A stretch of 64,000 nt of DNA from Pycnococcus provasolii (GCA_938743325.2 OW568879.1:558001-622000), one strand, 5' to 3'. Numbered from the stretch's first letter, positions 35,201 through 45,120 are shown. Made by a program: numbers and translations. Notes: a model not told the origin generated them from the letters alone.

Positions 35201-37716
35201 GTCTCGTCTCCGCCACCGTTTGTAGCCGTGCCACCTTGGTGCGGCACAGACGCGACGGCATTGGACCCGGCGACAGTCTCGTCGGAAGCATGTCCGCCAC
35301 CGTTTGTAGCCGTGACACCATGGTGAGGCACAGACACGACGGCATTGGACCTGGCGCCAACATCGTCCTCCACATCTGAACTATGCGCACTCGATGACGC
35401 GGTGCCACCACCACCACCCAGCCGCCCAGAGTCGTCAAGGCCGAGTAGAGAATTCCTCGAACTTGACCGCCTGCGATAGCGCTTGGTAGCATCGCCCACC
35501 GGCAGCTCATGCACGAAAGAGTCCTTCTGCTTACGCTGAGGCCTCGTGTGGCCATCGCCTTTGCCGCCGAGAGGGTCGAAGCTCTCGGATGGACGCTGCG
35601 ATTGCGATGGAATCGCTCCGGCATGAGAAGATGGTCGTGAGGCTGCCAATGGAGGCCGAGACGAGGAGAGTGGCCCAGGCTCGGAAGCATCCACTTCCGC
35701 AGATGTCAGATTATCAGGCCCCTTTGCCTCCGCGGCCCCTGAGCCGCCTTCGCGGAATTGAGCCACGAACGCATCGCCGCGTGCTGCAGCTTCGGTAAGG
35801 CTGGAGTAATGTTGACTTCCGCCAGGTCCGGTCGCCGTGCTAGTGGTTATGCCGACAACGTCGGCACGAGCTTTGCCACCTAAGCCAAGCCCGGCAATTC
35901 CGCGGCCAAACTCGCTTCGTGCTCCACTTTGACTTGTGATACCCATAGAGCCACTCACGTTTGAGACTGTCTGTTCATTCTGCTGCTCTAGATTGTTTGC
36001 ACGAGAAGAGACAGGCTCCGCACTTGCGCCGAGTCGCGCAGTCGTCCATCCACTATCCGTTTCGGTGCTGCTATTCCATCGACGCTGTTCGTCCACCGCA
36101 GCAGCGGTGACAGCTGCCACCTCTGCCGGAATATCGCCGTTGAGTAGCTCCACTGTCGCGCTTGCATCGCCAGACACTTGGCGGTGCAAGTAGGGCCGCT
36201 GGGTAGAGCTGTCGTTGCTGCCTGATGCTGCCGCATTTGCATTCTCGCCGACGTCGTCGCCATCGATGTACGCCGTTCGATCTCGATCCACGTTGGCGTG
36301 CAAGCCGCGATCTGGACGTGGCGCGGTGGGCACGCGGCGCCGCGCGGAAACCGCCTCGCCTCGGGGCAGCTGCAAGTCGAACGTATCCTTCGCCTTGCGC
36401 TGCGGCCGAGGTGGCAGGCTGCCAGCAGCCACTCCTGTGTTGGCGATTGCCAGCAGCGAGGGCGCCGATGACGACGCCGTTCCGCCCGTTGCCATCGCCG
36501 ATGTGCCGCCTGCCCTCGAGGCGAACGCATGAGGCGGTGACCCCAGCTGAGACGTGTTAGACAGCGGCGGTGCGGATTCTGCCGCGCTCATTAGATCGAG
36601 GGCCGACTGGAATGTCACTCCGAAAGCGCTGCCGGTGGAGTCCGACCCGCTCTCGGAGTTCGTGTCGCCGTCGGAGGATCCTAGTCTCGCGCCATCCGCC
36701 GCGCCAGTCGCCGGTGCTGGTGCACGCACGAAATTGGACGGTCGAGCGTCGCCGAACGGGTTTCTGTGTGCGTAGGACTTTCCAGGCGCCGCCATGGGGC
36801 TCCACGCGCTTGCAGCACGTCTCACGGCTGACGGCGCTATGGCCGGTTGTTGGTCGGCGTCGACCTTCTTCTTGAATACCTTGTCCCTTTCTTTGACGAC
36901 CGTGACTAAGAGTTTTGCGGCGAGAAACGCGTCTTCGTCGCCGCTCGACGCCTTCCCGTGCGGAGGACGGAAGAGCAGAGGTCCGAAGATGCGCGCGAGG
37001 TATTCAGCGGTGTACCCTGTCCGCGCGTACGGCGCGCGCTCCTGCAGCTTTGCAAGCAGTGCGGCGAGGTGCCTTAAGATGCTGACGTGCTTCCTTTCTT
37101 CCTTTCCAATTTTTTCAATGAGCAGCTTGACGACGTACAGCCTCGTTTTGTAGTCGTTGATTTTGACCGCGGCTGTGAAAGCCTCGAAGTTCTTTCTCGC
37201 CGTGAGCGTGTCAGGCAGACTCGCGAGCGTGTCAACGAGCACCCACATGACCGCCGGCGCGGCGAGCGTCCTCGGCGTTTGCTGCGTGAACTGCTCGGTT
37301 GGCAAGGCGAGCCACCTGCGCACGTTCTCCCTTTCCGCGCGCGTTCCTTCCCCGGCCGACGAGTCTGCGTCTGCTGTTAGAAGGTCGTCCGTTGACCTTA
37401 AGGTTGCGTCTACGTCTGCGAACAGTTCTTTGGATTCCCAGCACATCGCGGTGTTTGCGAGGCAGATGATGGCCCTTTTGATAACTTGCAGCGCCTCCGC
37501 GTGTAGAATTGCCGCCTGCGAGCGCTGCGCGATGACAACGGAGAGGTCGCTCAGAACGTTATTTCCACCACCACCACCATGATTTCTCCCCGAGGCTGAC
37601 ATCTCGCCCCTCCTACTATTGAGAGCTGTCCCCCTATTCATGGAGCCTGAACCATGAGTGTAGGTTGACTGAGCTGAGGACTGAACATGAAGTTGCCTTG
37701 AAGGCACGGATGCCAT
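32239..37716 (-). CDS. RhoGAP-FH1-FH2 formin with C-terminal WH2-like repeats
   Basis: 1825 aa from the ATGGCATCC at 37716 (37740 is an alternative). A RhoGAP-like domain lies around 130-285 (NDYKTRLYVVKLLIEKIGKE, YTAEYLARIFGPLLF); its usual arginine-finger segment is not evident. A long disordered region follows with two RPQRK-x-KD-[TS]-F motifs and VSVP-TNGGG repeats. The FH1 Pro tracts lie around 1035-1105 and the FH2 domain around 1110-1520 (VHWKILSKAV, ASGNHLNAGTFRGGASGFHL). The tail has four copies of GGVPL-x-x-DARDLM-x-AIRKR. FH2 nucleates and caps actin filaments, FH1 binds profilin-actin, and RhoGAP-like formins (class III) are known from early plants. The WH2-like tail could add G-actin binding. 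Confidence 0.93.
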   Translation of the reverse strand: MASVPSRQLHVQSSAQSTYTHGSGSMNRGTALNSRRGEMSASGRNHGGGGGNNVLSDLSVVIAQRSQAAILHAEALQVIKRAIICLANTAMCWESKELFADVDATLRSTDDLLTADADSSAGEGTRAERENVRRWLALPTEQFTQQTPRTLAAPAVMWVLVDTLASLPDTLTARKNFEAFTAAVKINDYKTRLYVVKLLIEKIGKEERKHVSILRHLAALLAKLQERAPYARTGYTAEYLARIFGPLLFRPPHGKASSGDEDAFLAAKLLVTVVKERDKVFKKKVDADQQPAIAPSAVRRAASAWSPMAAPGKSYAHRNPFGDARPSNFVRAPAPATGAADGARLGSSDGDTNSESGSDSTGSAFGVTFQSALDLMSAAESAPPLSNTSQLGSPPHAFASRAGGTSAMATGGTASSSAPSLLAIANTGVAAGSLPPRPQRKAKDTFDLQLPRGEAVSARRRVPTAPRPDRGLHANVDRDRTAYIDGDDVGENANAAASGSNDSSTQRPYLHRQVSGDASATVELLNGDIPAEVAAVTAAAVDEQRRWNSSTETDSGWTTARLGASAEPVSSRANNLEQQNEQTVSNVSGSMGITSQSGARSEFGRGIAGLGLGGKARADVVGITTSTATGPGGSQHYSSLTEAAARGDAFVAQFREGGSGAAEAKGPDNLTSAEVDASEPGPLSSSRPPLAASRPSSHAGAIPSQSQRPSESFDPLGGKGDGHTRPQRKQKDSFVHELPVGDATKRYRRRSSSRNSLLGLDDSGRLGGGGGTASSSAHSSDVEDDVGARSNAVVSVPHHGVTATNGGGHASDETVAGSNAVASVPHQGGTATNGGGDETVAGSNAAVSVPRQGGTVTNGGGHGAPALSAIRTSPVAGGVPLAGLILDSPLPAPRGRPGNLHGDVGTTKEGNKENVDNHADMPSNGGSHAGLTRSDSGTLSGSLDHDKKSGRVHVVAAEKPSEEEKSLMRSYFKDIPPASYAGGARKSAEQEGGSDGAMIAGIPEGMVLVSLEDAKRIGDGSTTGTGSVKQPIEEKKEPAPAPPKPPPAPPPPPPKAAPPPPPPPPPPPPPPGGKGPPPPPPPPPPPPPPGGRKGPPPPPPPPGAKVPAAMMPKSNEYKSVHWKILSKAVQGTGIWAGSADVDTSELEKFFRKEDPKEMKKKAKQVEIKKKEVVHLIDSKRSHNLSIQLASIKKLSHEDIASALRSMDDSELSVEALETLKEAVPTREEIKLVEGYKGDRELLGTVEKFFLVIKDVPRLARRVNALIFRATFEERVAAVRATLNVVDSAAGSVMASKDFKLLLQMVLASGNHLNAGTFRGGASGFHLETLLQLRDVKSGIDKKVSLLHFVVRQVMKKSPTAALLSSELAATRKVLNVNFHTVSGQIDILSNGIASVESEIVNTMAGSDDSSANVPSSPTAELDRFRDVMVPFCDSAREQMEKLKRAKDSTKAGLRELALYIGDPEAEASAASPKAKGKASTPFSSSSKVEDPASLLKIVGNFLASYDVVIKDVQKEEKEKEKAEKVAKRRPRSASVAVGLADHASAALVGRAGGTVTEPKNVSEGGNSTVAAAAPEEEKPKTLGGVPLTLDARDMMLAAIRKRAGSVASPLPDRASAALVAVAEDAATETPEDNKGVASAAPEEAKEEEPKTLGGVPLNMDARDLMMTAIRKRAGSVASPLSDRASAALVAVAEDAATETPEDNKGVASAAPEEAKEEEPKTLGGVPLNMDARDLMMTAIRKRAGSVASPLSDRASAALVAVAEDAATETPEDNKGVASAAPEEAKEEEPKTLGGVPLNMGARDLMLAAIRKRSGSVASPEKEEAS
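32312..32941 (-). repeat. Three near-identical 210-bp coding tandem repeats in the formin
   Basis: The period is exactly 210 bp (70 codons), with matching points at 32311, 32521, 32731 and 32941. Copies 1 and 2 differ at about one base, and copy 3 by a handful, so the array is young or kept uniform by conversion. A more divergent fourth copy of the motif lies at 32942-33020. Confidence 0.92.
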
Positions 37717-38511
37717 AGATACCTTTATGAATCCAACCAACCCTGTGGAGCAACACCTCAGGTGAAATGCGACAATTAATGAACAACAAAAGGCACGTTC
37801 CTAGGAGATGCAGAAGGGGAGCCGATGTGTGCTCGAAGGGGGAATGGGAATGGGAAGGGCGAGCGAAAGGGAAGGGGAGGAAACCATTTCAGAATTTTAT
37901 GTAACTATTTTTCGGAGATGAAATAGAACAGTTCACAGGGGGGGGGAGTACTTCCTAGCTAGATCTGCTTTGCCTATGGGCGGAGATTAACAACCAAGGC
38001 GAGGATTTTGATAGGCTCGGGGTTGGAGAGTGACGGCCAAAGGACGGCCCCTGATGAGGGGGAAAACCATGGAAACCTGGAAAGGAAAGACAGGAAAACC
38101 ATGCAATCAGAAGAACAGAATTGGTCAACGGCTCTTTCGACCCCGTGGCCCGTGACCCGCGAGTCTGGGCGCTGTTGTGGGGGGTTAGGGTTAGGGTTAC
38201 GGTTAGGGTTACGGTCCTCCCACAAATGCTATGTCGTCACTTGTCGTATGTCACCTTAGCGAATCTACTGTATTCATGTGTGTGCATAGATAGATATGTG
38301 CTTTGTGGAGGGGGGGAGATTAGCGCTCGGTGTGGCTTAACGTGCCGTATTTGTTTGAAGCTTCGAAGGATCTGTGGTAAACATCCATATGCCAACATGA
38401 TTATTACGCTGATGATGCACCTCGATGATAGTCTAGACTCTGTGCATAGTAGTTATGTAAGGTTATGTAAGGTTACTCCCGTACGGTACGGTACGCCGGG
38501 TACGGTAGCTT
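37717..38511. other. Intergenic spacer between formin and inositol monophosphatase
   Basis: About 795 bp between two leftward genes. It holds a purine-rich GGGAATGGGAAGGG tract at about 37830-37880, the telomere-like cluster at 38183-38213 and a GTACG/GTACGG repeat at about 38480-38507, close to the monophosphatase stop. ORFs here have no domains. Confidence 0.5.
38183..38213 (+). repeat. Telomere-like TTAGGG cluster
   Basis: GTTAGGGTTAGGGTTACGGT followed by TAGGGTTACGG: three TTAGGG units. It lies about 465-495 bp upstream of the leftward formin gene. Confidence 0.8.
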
Positions 38512-39477
38512 TTATTCAGGTGGTGTATATCCGGGCTCGCTCGGCGCGCACGGCACCGCGCTCAGCACGCCCGCTAGCGCTTCCGCTATATGTGTATTAG
38601 CCGCGCACAAAACGCGACGACCCCCTATGCTGAACGCCGCGCCGCTCGGGTCAACGGTCACGCCGCCAGCCTCTGTCACGATGCACCAACCCGCCGCGCA
38701 GTCCCAAGGACCGCCGAACCCGATTTCGAAAAACGCGTCGAGACGACCGGCGGCGACGTAGCACATCTGAAGAGCGCAGCTACCCACGGCGCGAATCCCG
38801 CGAACGTGAGGCATGATCGCGGCGAGGCGGCTGTTCGTCGCCTGCACCACCTCAGGAACGCGCGATGCGCCAACCTCCGTGCCAACGAGAGCAGACTTGA
38901 GCGCCTCCAAGCCTGTCGGCAAGGGAGGGTCAGGATGCGACACCTGCGTGCCTGCGACGTACATGGGACGGCCGTTAAGACGGGCACCCTTCCCGCGCGT
39001 CGCGGTGAATAGCTCGTCTGTGATGGGGTTGTACACGACACCCATCAAAGGCGTGCTGTCGTCAATAACCAGTCCAATGGACACGCAGCTCATCGGGTAG
39101 CCGTGCACGAAGTTCGTCGTCCCGTCGACGGGGTCCACATACCACGTCGGCGTTCCCTTATCCGGCCCCGTGCGGGGAACAACGACGGGATGGCGGTACC
39201 CAGCAAGCGCCGAGTTGTCGAGGTCTCCCGCCTCGGAAGTGCCCTCCTCACCCACGAATCTGTGCGTGGGAAAGTACCCCTTGATGCGCCCAAAAATCAA
39301 ACGCTCCGCCGCCTTGTCGGTATCCGTGACCAAGTCCGCGGGACCGGACTTGGTCGAGAGCACCTTCGACTTGTCCCACGCCTGCCTGATGAGCGCGCCG
39401 GCGTCACGCGCGGCGTCGATGGCGATGCACTCCGCCTCAGACGCGAGACGGTCGATGTACGACGCCGTGGTCGCCAT
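38512..39477 (-). CDS. Inositol monophosphatase family phosphatase
   Basis: 321 aa; the start is ATGGCG directly after GATATAT. All Mg-binding motifs are present: LVTDTDKAAE (around 48), GEEG (around 76), WYVDPVDGTTNFVHGYPMS (around 112-130; DPxDGT) and GGPWDCAAGWCIVTEAGG (around 255-272; WDxAAG). IMPases release inositol from inositol 1-phosphate; plant homologues also hydrolyse L-galactose 1-phosphate for ascorbate synthesis. The insert YRHPVVVPRTGPDKG before the metal site is unusual. No targeting peptide is seen, suggesting the cytosol. Length is a little above the usual ~275 aa. Confidence 0.95.
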   Translation of the reverse strand: MATTASYIDRLASEAECIAIDAARDAGALIRQAWDKSKVLSTKSGPADLVTDTDKAAERLIFGRIKGYFPTHRFVGEEGTSEAGDLDNSALAGYRHPVVVPRTGPDKGTPTWYVDPVDGTTNFVHGYPMSCVSIGLVIDDSTPLMGVVYNPITDELFTATRGKGARLNGRPMYVAGTQVSHPDPPLPTGLEALKSALVGTEVGASRVPEVVQATNSRLAAIMPHVRGIRAVGSCALQMCYVAAGRLDAFFEIGFGGPWDCAAGWCIVTEAGGVTVDPSGAAFSIGGRRVLCAANTHIAEALAGVLSAVPCAPSEPGYTPPE

Positions 39478-39709
39478 ATATATCTACAGATTCGTGTGGG
39501 AGAAAAGGAATCTCTCGGATAAGAAAAAAAGGGAAAAACACAACCCAAAAAACGGAACGGGAAAAAGAGGGGCAACCAAACCCCCAAACCTTTGCCCCCT
39601 TTCGGAGTTCACAAACCCCCAACTGGCCCGTCCGTTACCGACAACCACCGCGAAAGTTATGCATTGGTAGAATATGTATCAATCGAAGATCATGTCACAA
39701 AACTTGTAT

Positions 39710-42700
39710 TTACTTTCCGACAGCCTGCTGGCCTTCACCAGCACCTTTTCCATCGTTGGCGTCATTACCGCCGCCATTGCCGCCGCCTCCGTCGTCGTCG
39801 TCGTCGTCGTCGTCGTCGCGAAGCAGGTCGAGCACATCCTCAGCGGCAAACTCCGATGGATTCATCGCTGGACCTTTTTCTGAGCCAGCGCCTTCATTTT
39901 GACCGTCGCCATTCTCCACAGTCTCCATCTGCGCCGTCTCACCTGTCATCACCATCTCCTGCACCTTCGCCTTCTGAGCCGCACGTTTCAAGATGCGCTC
40001 CTCCACGGAGTGCTTCGACACAAGCCGGTACACAGTCACGTCGCGCGTCTGACCAAGGCGGTGAGCACGGTCCTCCGCCTGCGCGTCCACCGTGGGATTC
40101 CAGTCGCTGTCGTAGAAAATCACCGTGTCCGCAGCCGTCAGGTTGATGCCGAGACCACCCGCACGCGTGGACAGCAGGAAGCAGAACGCACCGTCGCTTT
40201 TCTGATAGTCGGCAACCATGTCGCGCCGCTCGCCAATCGAACAGCTGCCGTCAAGTCGCACGAATGTGTATCGACGGTAATTCAGGTAATCCTCGAGTAG
40301 GTCGAGCATGCGCGTCATCTGCGAAAAGATCAGCACACGGTGGCCCTCCGCGCGGAGGCGCGGAAGGAGTCGGTCGAGAGCGAGCATCTTGCCGCTATCT
40401 GCGAGGCTGCGCGCTAGCGCATAACCTTGCATCGGATACGGCGTCTCGCGGCTGAGCGGGCTGTCAGCCTTGAACAGGCTTGGCACGTGAAGCTCGGACG
40501 CGTCCACCGCAAATCGCGCGACGTCGCGAGCACGAACCGGCTTATCCACCTCTGCGTCGAACGGCCTATCCACCGGACGTCGAGACGGAAGGAGCAGGCG
40601 GTGGCGAGCGCTCAGATACAGAGCCGTTCCCGTGACGGTAGGAAGGTGCGGCTGCTGCCGCGTCGGCCAGGCGGCGCGTGCCCCCGAGTACAGGGCGCGG
40701 TAGCGGAACCGGTACGCGTTCTCCGCGCCGCAGAGATCGGCGCTCGCGAGAGTGCCGACGAGAAGGTGTCGAACGCATGCACGGCTCGACGCACCGAGCA
40801 CGTGAGATGCCATGCCAGAGCCGGGAGAGCAGACGTCGACGGGAGGTGCCATGACGCGGCTGCCGTGCAGAACCACGCCATTCGTGAGAATGCGCCGAAT
40901 CGTCAAGCGCGCGTTCCACGAGCGAGCCTGAGGGCTTTGCACGAGAGGTGGAACGTCGCCGAGCGGTGCGCTCACGCAAAAGCCTAGCTCGCGAAACAGG
41001 CAGGCATCCTCGCGAGGTGAGGCGGCGGCTTCGGCGCCCTTTGCCGATGATGAGAGCGGGCCGGGAGTCTTCCACGCGCCCGTGGCGCCTTCGCGCACCG
41101 CAAGCACCATTTTTGGCTGGCGACGAGGAGCATCCAAACCCCAAGCCGCGGGGCGCGAGTGCAGCAACGACAAATTGCCGAGCACCTGCACGGCATCGTC
41201 GCCGTCGTCAAGAGGCGCAACGTAGCGCATCTCCTCGCAGCGCAGGAGCACGTACGGATCCCAGAGCTTCTTCTTCGCCCGTTTCGCCTGCGACTCGCCA
41301 GCCTCCTCGCCAGCCTCCTCGCCTGCCACACGCTCGGAGCGCGTGAACAGCCGTTCGGCGCGAATTTGCCTCGCTAGGCGATGAGGGCAGTGCTTACCCG
41401 AACCGCGAGGTGCCAAATTGCCGTCGACGTCCAAACCACGTGTACAGTACAGCAGGCTGGTGAGGGCATCGCCAGTCATGAAAAATTCCATCTCCGATGC
41501 CGACACGTCAAGCACGCGTGCCAGGCTACCGAGACTGCGCGACGGCAACGATGCCGCAGAAAGCTTGTTGTAGCCAAGCAAGCTTGCGTGAATCGACGGT
41601 GGGCTTGCGATGCTTGCCGTCATGGAGTACGGAATGCGGTCGGGTGCCAGTACCCTCGCGGCTGCGTGCCAGATGCAAGCCGCGCCGCCTCGCGCACGTG
41701 GCACGGCGACACGTGGGCGAGTCCACTCGCCGGGCTCGGTGCCATCCGCTCGGCGCGGCATCGGCACCGCACCCGTGCATCGTACAAAATCGTCGAGAAC
41801 GAGGCGAGGCAGTGGAAAGGTGATCTCCGACTGCCCCGAACGATCCCCCAGGCTCGGCTTCACGCCGTACGGCGGCGGCGGGGGTGACGTCGTCGTGCGG
41901 CACATCGCAAAAGGCACTCTCAGATCCTGGCTCTCGAACAGCTCTGGGTGGTTGCACACCTTGCGCAGGTGAATGATGATGTTCATTAAGTTCGCGACGC
42001 GCTTGTCGTTCGCCGAGATGCCGTGCGCGGCGCCGCTCTTCATCATTGCCATGAGCTCGTCGACAGGAATCTTGTTGCGTATGGCGCGGTACAGGCTCTT
42101 CTGGCGGCTGCTCATGTCCACCTTCACCTTCACCACAATCTTCTTGGGCATCTCCGCCTCGACGTCCTTCTTGACGCGGCGCAGCACGAACGGCTGCAGG
42201 ACGGAGTGCAGTCGCTTGAGCTGAAGCTCGTTCTGGCCGTCAATCTTGTTATCCTTGACGCTCCCCTCGATGCCTTTTGAGAACCAATCGCTGAAGTGCT
42301 CGTGGCTGTCGAAGAGCGATGGCATGACGAAGTGCAGGAGCGCCCACAGCTCCGCGAGGTTGTTCTGCACCGGCGTTCCCGTGAGCAGCAGGCGATTGCG
42401 GCACGAGAAGGAGAGCAGGCTCTTCCAGCGCACGCTGTTCGCGCTTTTGATTGCCTGCGCCTCGTCGAGCACCATGAATTGCCACTTGATGCGGCGGAAG
42501 TACTTTTCGTCCTGCACGGCAATCTGGTACGACGTCACGAGCACGTGGAATTTGGCGTTGCGTACGTACAGATTCTTTCCCGTGCTGAAATTTCGCCGAA
42601 GGACCGCACGCTCGCTCGCGGCTCCCCAGTACGGCAGAAGCTTGAACTCGGGAAGGAACTTCGCAATCTCGTTGCACCAGTTGGGCAGCGTGGATGCGGG

Positions 42701-44548
42701 TGCAATCACCATGAACGGGCCCCATATGTTCCGCGTCTCGGCGAGGTGTGCGAGCAGGCAGAGAGCCTGCACAGTCTTCCCCAGTCCCATCTCGTCGGCA
42801 AGAATTCCGTTCAGTCCTTGGTCGTACAGGCTTGCGAGCCACTGTAGTCCCTTGAGCTGGTACATCTTCAGCTGCCCCGCAAGCAGCCTTGGCTGCCTCA
42901 CCTCGGACTCCTCGGGCATCGTGGACGGGTTGAGCAGGCTGTCGCCATCCTCTCCCTTTTCTCCCGACTCGCGCGCGAGTCTCTCGCGCTCGGCGTCGAA
43001 CGCCTCCTTGCGCAGTCGGTGGCTCTCCGCCGCCGCCGCCGCCGCCTCTCGCGCCGCCTCGGTGGACAGCCCCTCTGCCGCAAACTCCTCCATTCCCTTC
43101 GCGCGGTCAGGCATCGCGCTGTCGGACTGCTTGCCGCGTCCGACGAAGTGGCTGTACAGCTCCGTCTGCGTGAGCAGGAAGTTGAGGCGCTGCTGCTGCC
43201 GTCTCTGCTCGCGCAGCTCCTCCTCCTTCTTGCGGTGCTCCGCCGCCCTCTTCTCCTCGCGCCGGCGGTCGTCCGCGCGCTCCCTTTGCTGTTTGCGGAA
43301 GAACGTCGTGGACTCGCGCGCGAGCTTCTTCATGCACCGCATGGGCGTGTTCTTCAGAACGCGCATTCCGCGCACCCACCTCGCGCGCACCTCCTTCTGG
43401 CACAGCTCCGCGAGGCGTCGCATTTCCACCTGATTTTTCCTTTGGTTCGTGAAGAAGTGCCGCTGCTGCTTGGGGATGTCGCATCGCACGATGAACAGCC
43501 ACGTGCGCGCGTGCTGCATTTCTTCGCGCTGCATCTTCGACGGCTGCGGTGGTGGTGGCGGCGGTGCGAACCGAGGCATCTCAGGTGGCGGCATCCTCGG
43601 CACCGGCGGTGGTGGCGGTGGCACGGCCGCACCCAGCGCGAGCGGTGGTGGCGGTGGAGGAGGAGGTCGTCGACCTGCCGTGCCGAGCCCAGCGGATGCG
43701 TACGCCGCAGCCGCTGCACGCGCGTCTGCGCCCACCTTGCGTCGAACGATATCGCGCACGACCGCTCGGCTTGTCGACTTGCGGAGCGTGCCCTCGTCGA
43801 GCAGCACGTCCGCGAGGGTGGGGAGGCGGTACGTCTTTGCGTTGGCAAGGTCGTCGTACAGCGGCGGTATGATAAGTCGTTTGGGCAGTACGTTGTTCGG
43901 CGACTTTCCAATGTACACCCACGTCGTGGCTTCAGGCACGTCGTCGTCGGGCGTGTCGAAGAATTCAATCTTGGGTTGATTTCGGTTCGACTTTAATCTG
44001 AGGTCGCTCGGGTTGGTGGGATGTTGGCGAGGGGCGTAGGACGTGGATGGCGGTGGCGGTGGTGGAGGTGGTGGCGGCGGACCACTGGGTGCTGCTGCTG
44101 GCGGTGGTGGTGTTGCTGCTTGCTGCTGCTGCTGCTGCTGCAGCGATGGCTTTGGGTGTGGTGCCGCCGCTGCCGCTCCCGCGTTTCCGATTGTGATTTT
44201 GATTCGTTTCGGCGCGGTGCCATTGATGTCGTTTGCGTGTTCGGATGAGCCGTTTCCCGTGTTGTTGTTGTTGTTGTTGTCATCGACATTGAACCCACCA
44301 CGTTCGTTATTCTCGTCGTCGCCTAGTTTTCTCTTGATGGACAGTTTAATCGAAGACACGCCGGCGGCACCACCACCACCATTACCACCAGGGGTAGTTG
44401 TGGGTCCCACCGCAGGAGAGGTTGTTTTGTTGTCCGCTAGGGCTGGCAAAGAGGCTGCCGTGGAAGGAGCAGTTGGCACGCACGCCGCCATAGGAGCGCC
44501 AACCCCTAATAGCTCATCCCCAGCATCATCACGATCGGAAGCAGGCAT
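39710..44548 (-). CDS. INO80: INO80 chromatin-remodelling ATPase
   Basis: 1612 aa from the ATG at 44548; 44575 is an alternative. A low-complexity N-terminus (Gly, Asn, Gln, Pro runs) precedes the DBINO domain (around 345-475: RARWVRGMRVLKNTPMRCMK, FLLTQTELYSHFVGR), which is diagnostic for INO80. The SNF2 ATPase lobe 1 has YQLKGLQWLASLYDQGLNGI, LADEMGLGKT (Walker A), VLDEAQAIKS (motif II) and LLLTGTPVQNN. An insert of about 500 residues separates it from lobe 2 (RVLIFSQMTRMLDLLEDYLN, STRAGGLGINLTAADTVI, DRAHRLGQ), as is typical of INO80-class enzymes. The tail is Asp/Gly/Asn-rich. In the nucleus INO80 slides nucleosomes and exchanges H2A.Z, so it complements the VPS72-like gene. Confidence 0.96.
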   Translation of the reverse strand: MPASDRDDAGDELLGVGAPMAACVPTAPSTAASLPALADNKTTSPAVGPTTTPGGNGGGGAAGVSSIKLSIKRKLGDDENNERGGFNVDDNNNNNNTGNGSSEHANDINGTAPKRIKITIGNAGAAAAAPHPKPSLQQQQQQQAATPPPPAAAPSGPPPPPPPPPPPSTSYAPRQHPTNPSDLRLKSNRNQPKIEFFDTPDDDVPEATTWVYIGKSPNNVLPKRLIIPPLYDDLANAKTYRLPTLADVLLDEGTLRKSTSRAVVRDIVRRKVGADARAAAAAYASAGLGTAGRRPPPPPPPPLALGAAVPPPPPPVPRMPPPEMPRFAPPPPPPQPSKMQREEMQHARTWLFIVRCDIPKQQRHFFTNQRKNQVEMRRLAELCQKEVRARWVRGMRVLKNTPMRCMKKLARESTTFFRKQQRERADDRRREEKRAAEHRKKEEELREQRRQQQRLNFLLTQTELYSHFVGRGKQSDSAMPDRAKGMEEFAAEGLSTEAAREAAAAAAESHRLRKEAFDAERERLARESGEKGEDGDSLLNPSTMPEESEVRQPRLLAGQLKMYQLKGLQWLASLYDQGLNGILADEMGLGKTVQALCLLAHLAETRNIWGPFMVIAPASTLPNWCNEIAKFLPEFKLLPYWGAASERAVLRRNFSTGKNLYVRNAKFHVLVTSYQIAVQDEKYFRRIKWQFMVLDEAQAIKSANSVRWKSLLSFSCRNRLLLTGTPVQNNLAELWALLHFVMPSLFDSHEHFSDWFSKGIEGSVKDNKIDGQNELQLKRLHSVLQPFVLRRVKKDVEAEMPKKIVVKVKVDMSSRQKSLYRAIRNKIPVDELMAMMKSGAAHGISANDKRVANLMNIIIHLRKVCNHPELFESQDLRVPFAMCRTTTSPPPPPYGVKPSLGDRSGQSEITFPLPRLVLDDFVRCTGAVPMPRRADGTEPGEWTRPRVAVPRARGGAACIWHAAARVLAPDRIPYSMTASIASPPSIHASLLGYNKLSAASLPSRSLGSLARVLDVSASEMEFFMTGDALTSLLYCTRGLDVDGNLAPRGSGKHCPHRLARQIRAERLFTRSERVAGEEAGEEAGESQAKRAKKKLWDPYVLLRCEEMRYVAPLDDGDDAVQVLGNLSLLHSRPAAWGLDAPRRQPKMVLAVREGATGAWKTPGPLSSSAKGAEAAASPREDACLFRELGFCVSAPLGDVPPLVQSPQARSWNARLTIRRILTNGVVLHGSRVMAPPVDVCSPGSGMASHVLGASSRACVRHLLVGTLASADLCGAENAYRFRYRALYSGARAAWPTRQQPHLPTVTGTALYLSARHRLLLPSRRPVDRPFDAEVDKPVRARDVARFAVDASELHVPSLFKADSPLSRETPYPMQGYALARSLADSGKMLALDRLLPRLRAEGHRVLIFSQMTRMLDLLEDYLNYRRYTFVRLDGSCSIGERRDMVADYQKSDGAFCFLLSTRAGGLGINLTAADTVIFYDSDWNPTVDAQAEDRAHRLGQTRDVTVYRLVSKHSVEERILKRAAQKAKVQEMVMTGETAQMETVENGDGQNEGAGSEKGPAMNPSEFAAEDVLDLLRDDDDDDDDDGGGGNGGGNDANDGKGAGEGQQAVGK

Positions 44549-45007
44549 GACCAACACCTGTTCACACACCACCAAAGTGACGCAACACCGCAGCTAGCGC
44601 TACCAGTGTAGGTAATGGAGCAGATGCCGTCGACAGGGTCGACTGGGAGGGAGGGAGGGTGGGTGGAGCAGACAAAACCGTGGCGCCACCACAGGCTCGT
44701 GCGCTACCACCAGCCACCACCCAGGGGCGCCCCGGACCCTCCACCGGGACCCGGCGGGGCCTCCACCACGGCGCCTCTCCTGCGGGGGCAGCTTTGGCGG
44801 GGTCCTCCATAGACTACCAGTCCGTGGGTTTTTTTTCCGTGGGCGAGACACTCGGACGGTCGGAAGAGGGACCTCGCCCAAAAGGTGGGAAAGCAGGCAT
44901 TTGGGGCCCTCTACCGGGTACCCTAGGGTTTGGTCCCTTCCTTTCTCCTTACTCAAGGGGTCTTGGGGATCCATCTGTGGTTGGATTCCAATATCCTTCA
45001 TGCCTCC

Positions 45008-45120
45008 ATGAGTTGCCTCCTGCAGTTGCCTCCATGAGTGAGGGAAGAAAGTGAGGGAGTGGCCACCATGAGGGAGTTGCCTCCTGCAGTTGCCTCCATG
45101 TTTGAGTTGCCTCCATGATT
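45008..45120. repeat. Imperfect direct repeats of a GTTGCCTCC unit
   Basis: GTTGCCTCCTGCAGTTGCCT occurs in two exact copies (near 45013 and 45076), embedded in further GAGTTGCCTCCATGA variants. A related AGTTGCCTCCT also occurs at 55915-55925, right where the copia element inserted. Confidence 0.75.

Noticed and set aside
43019-43996. 325-codon plus-strand ORF opposite INO80
   Set aside because: Arg/Leu-rich antisense of the DBINO and N-terminal region; no domain.
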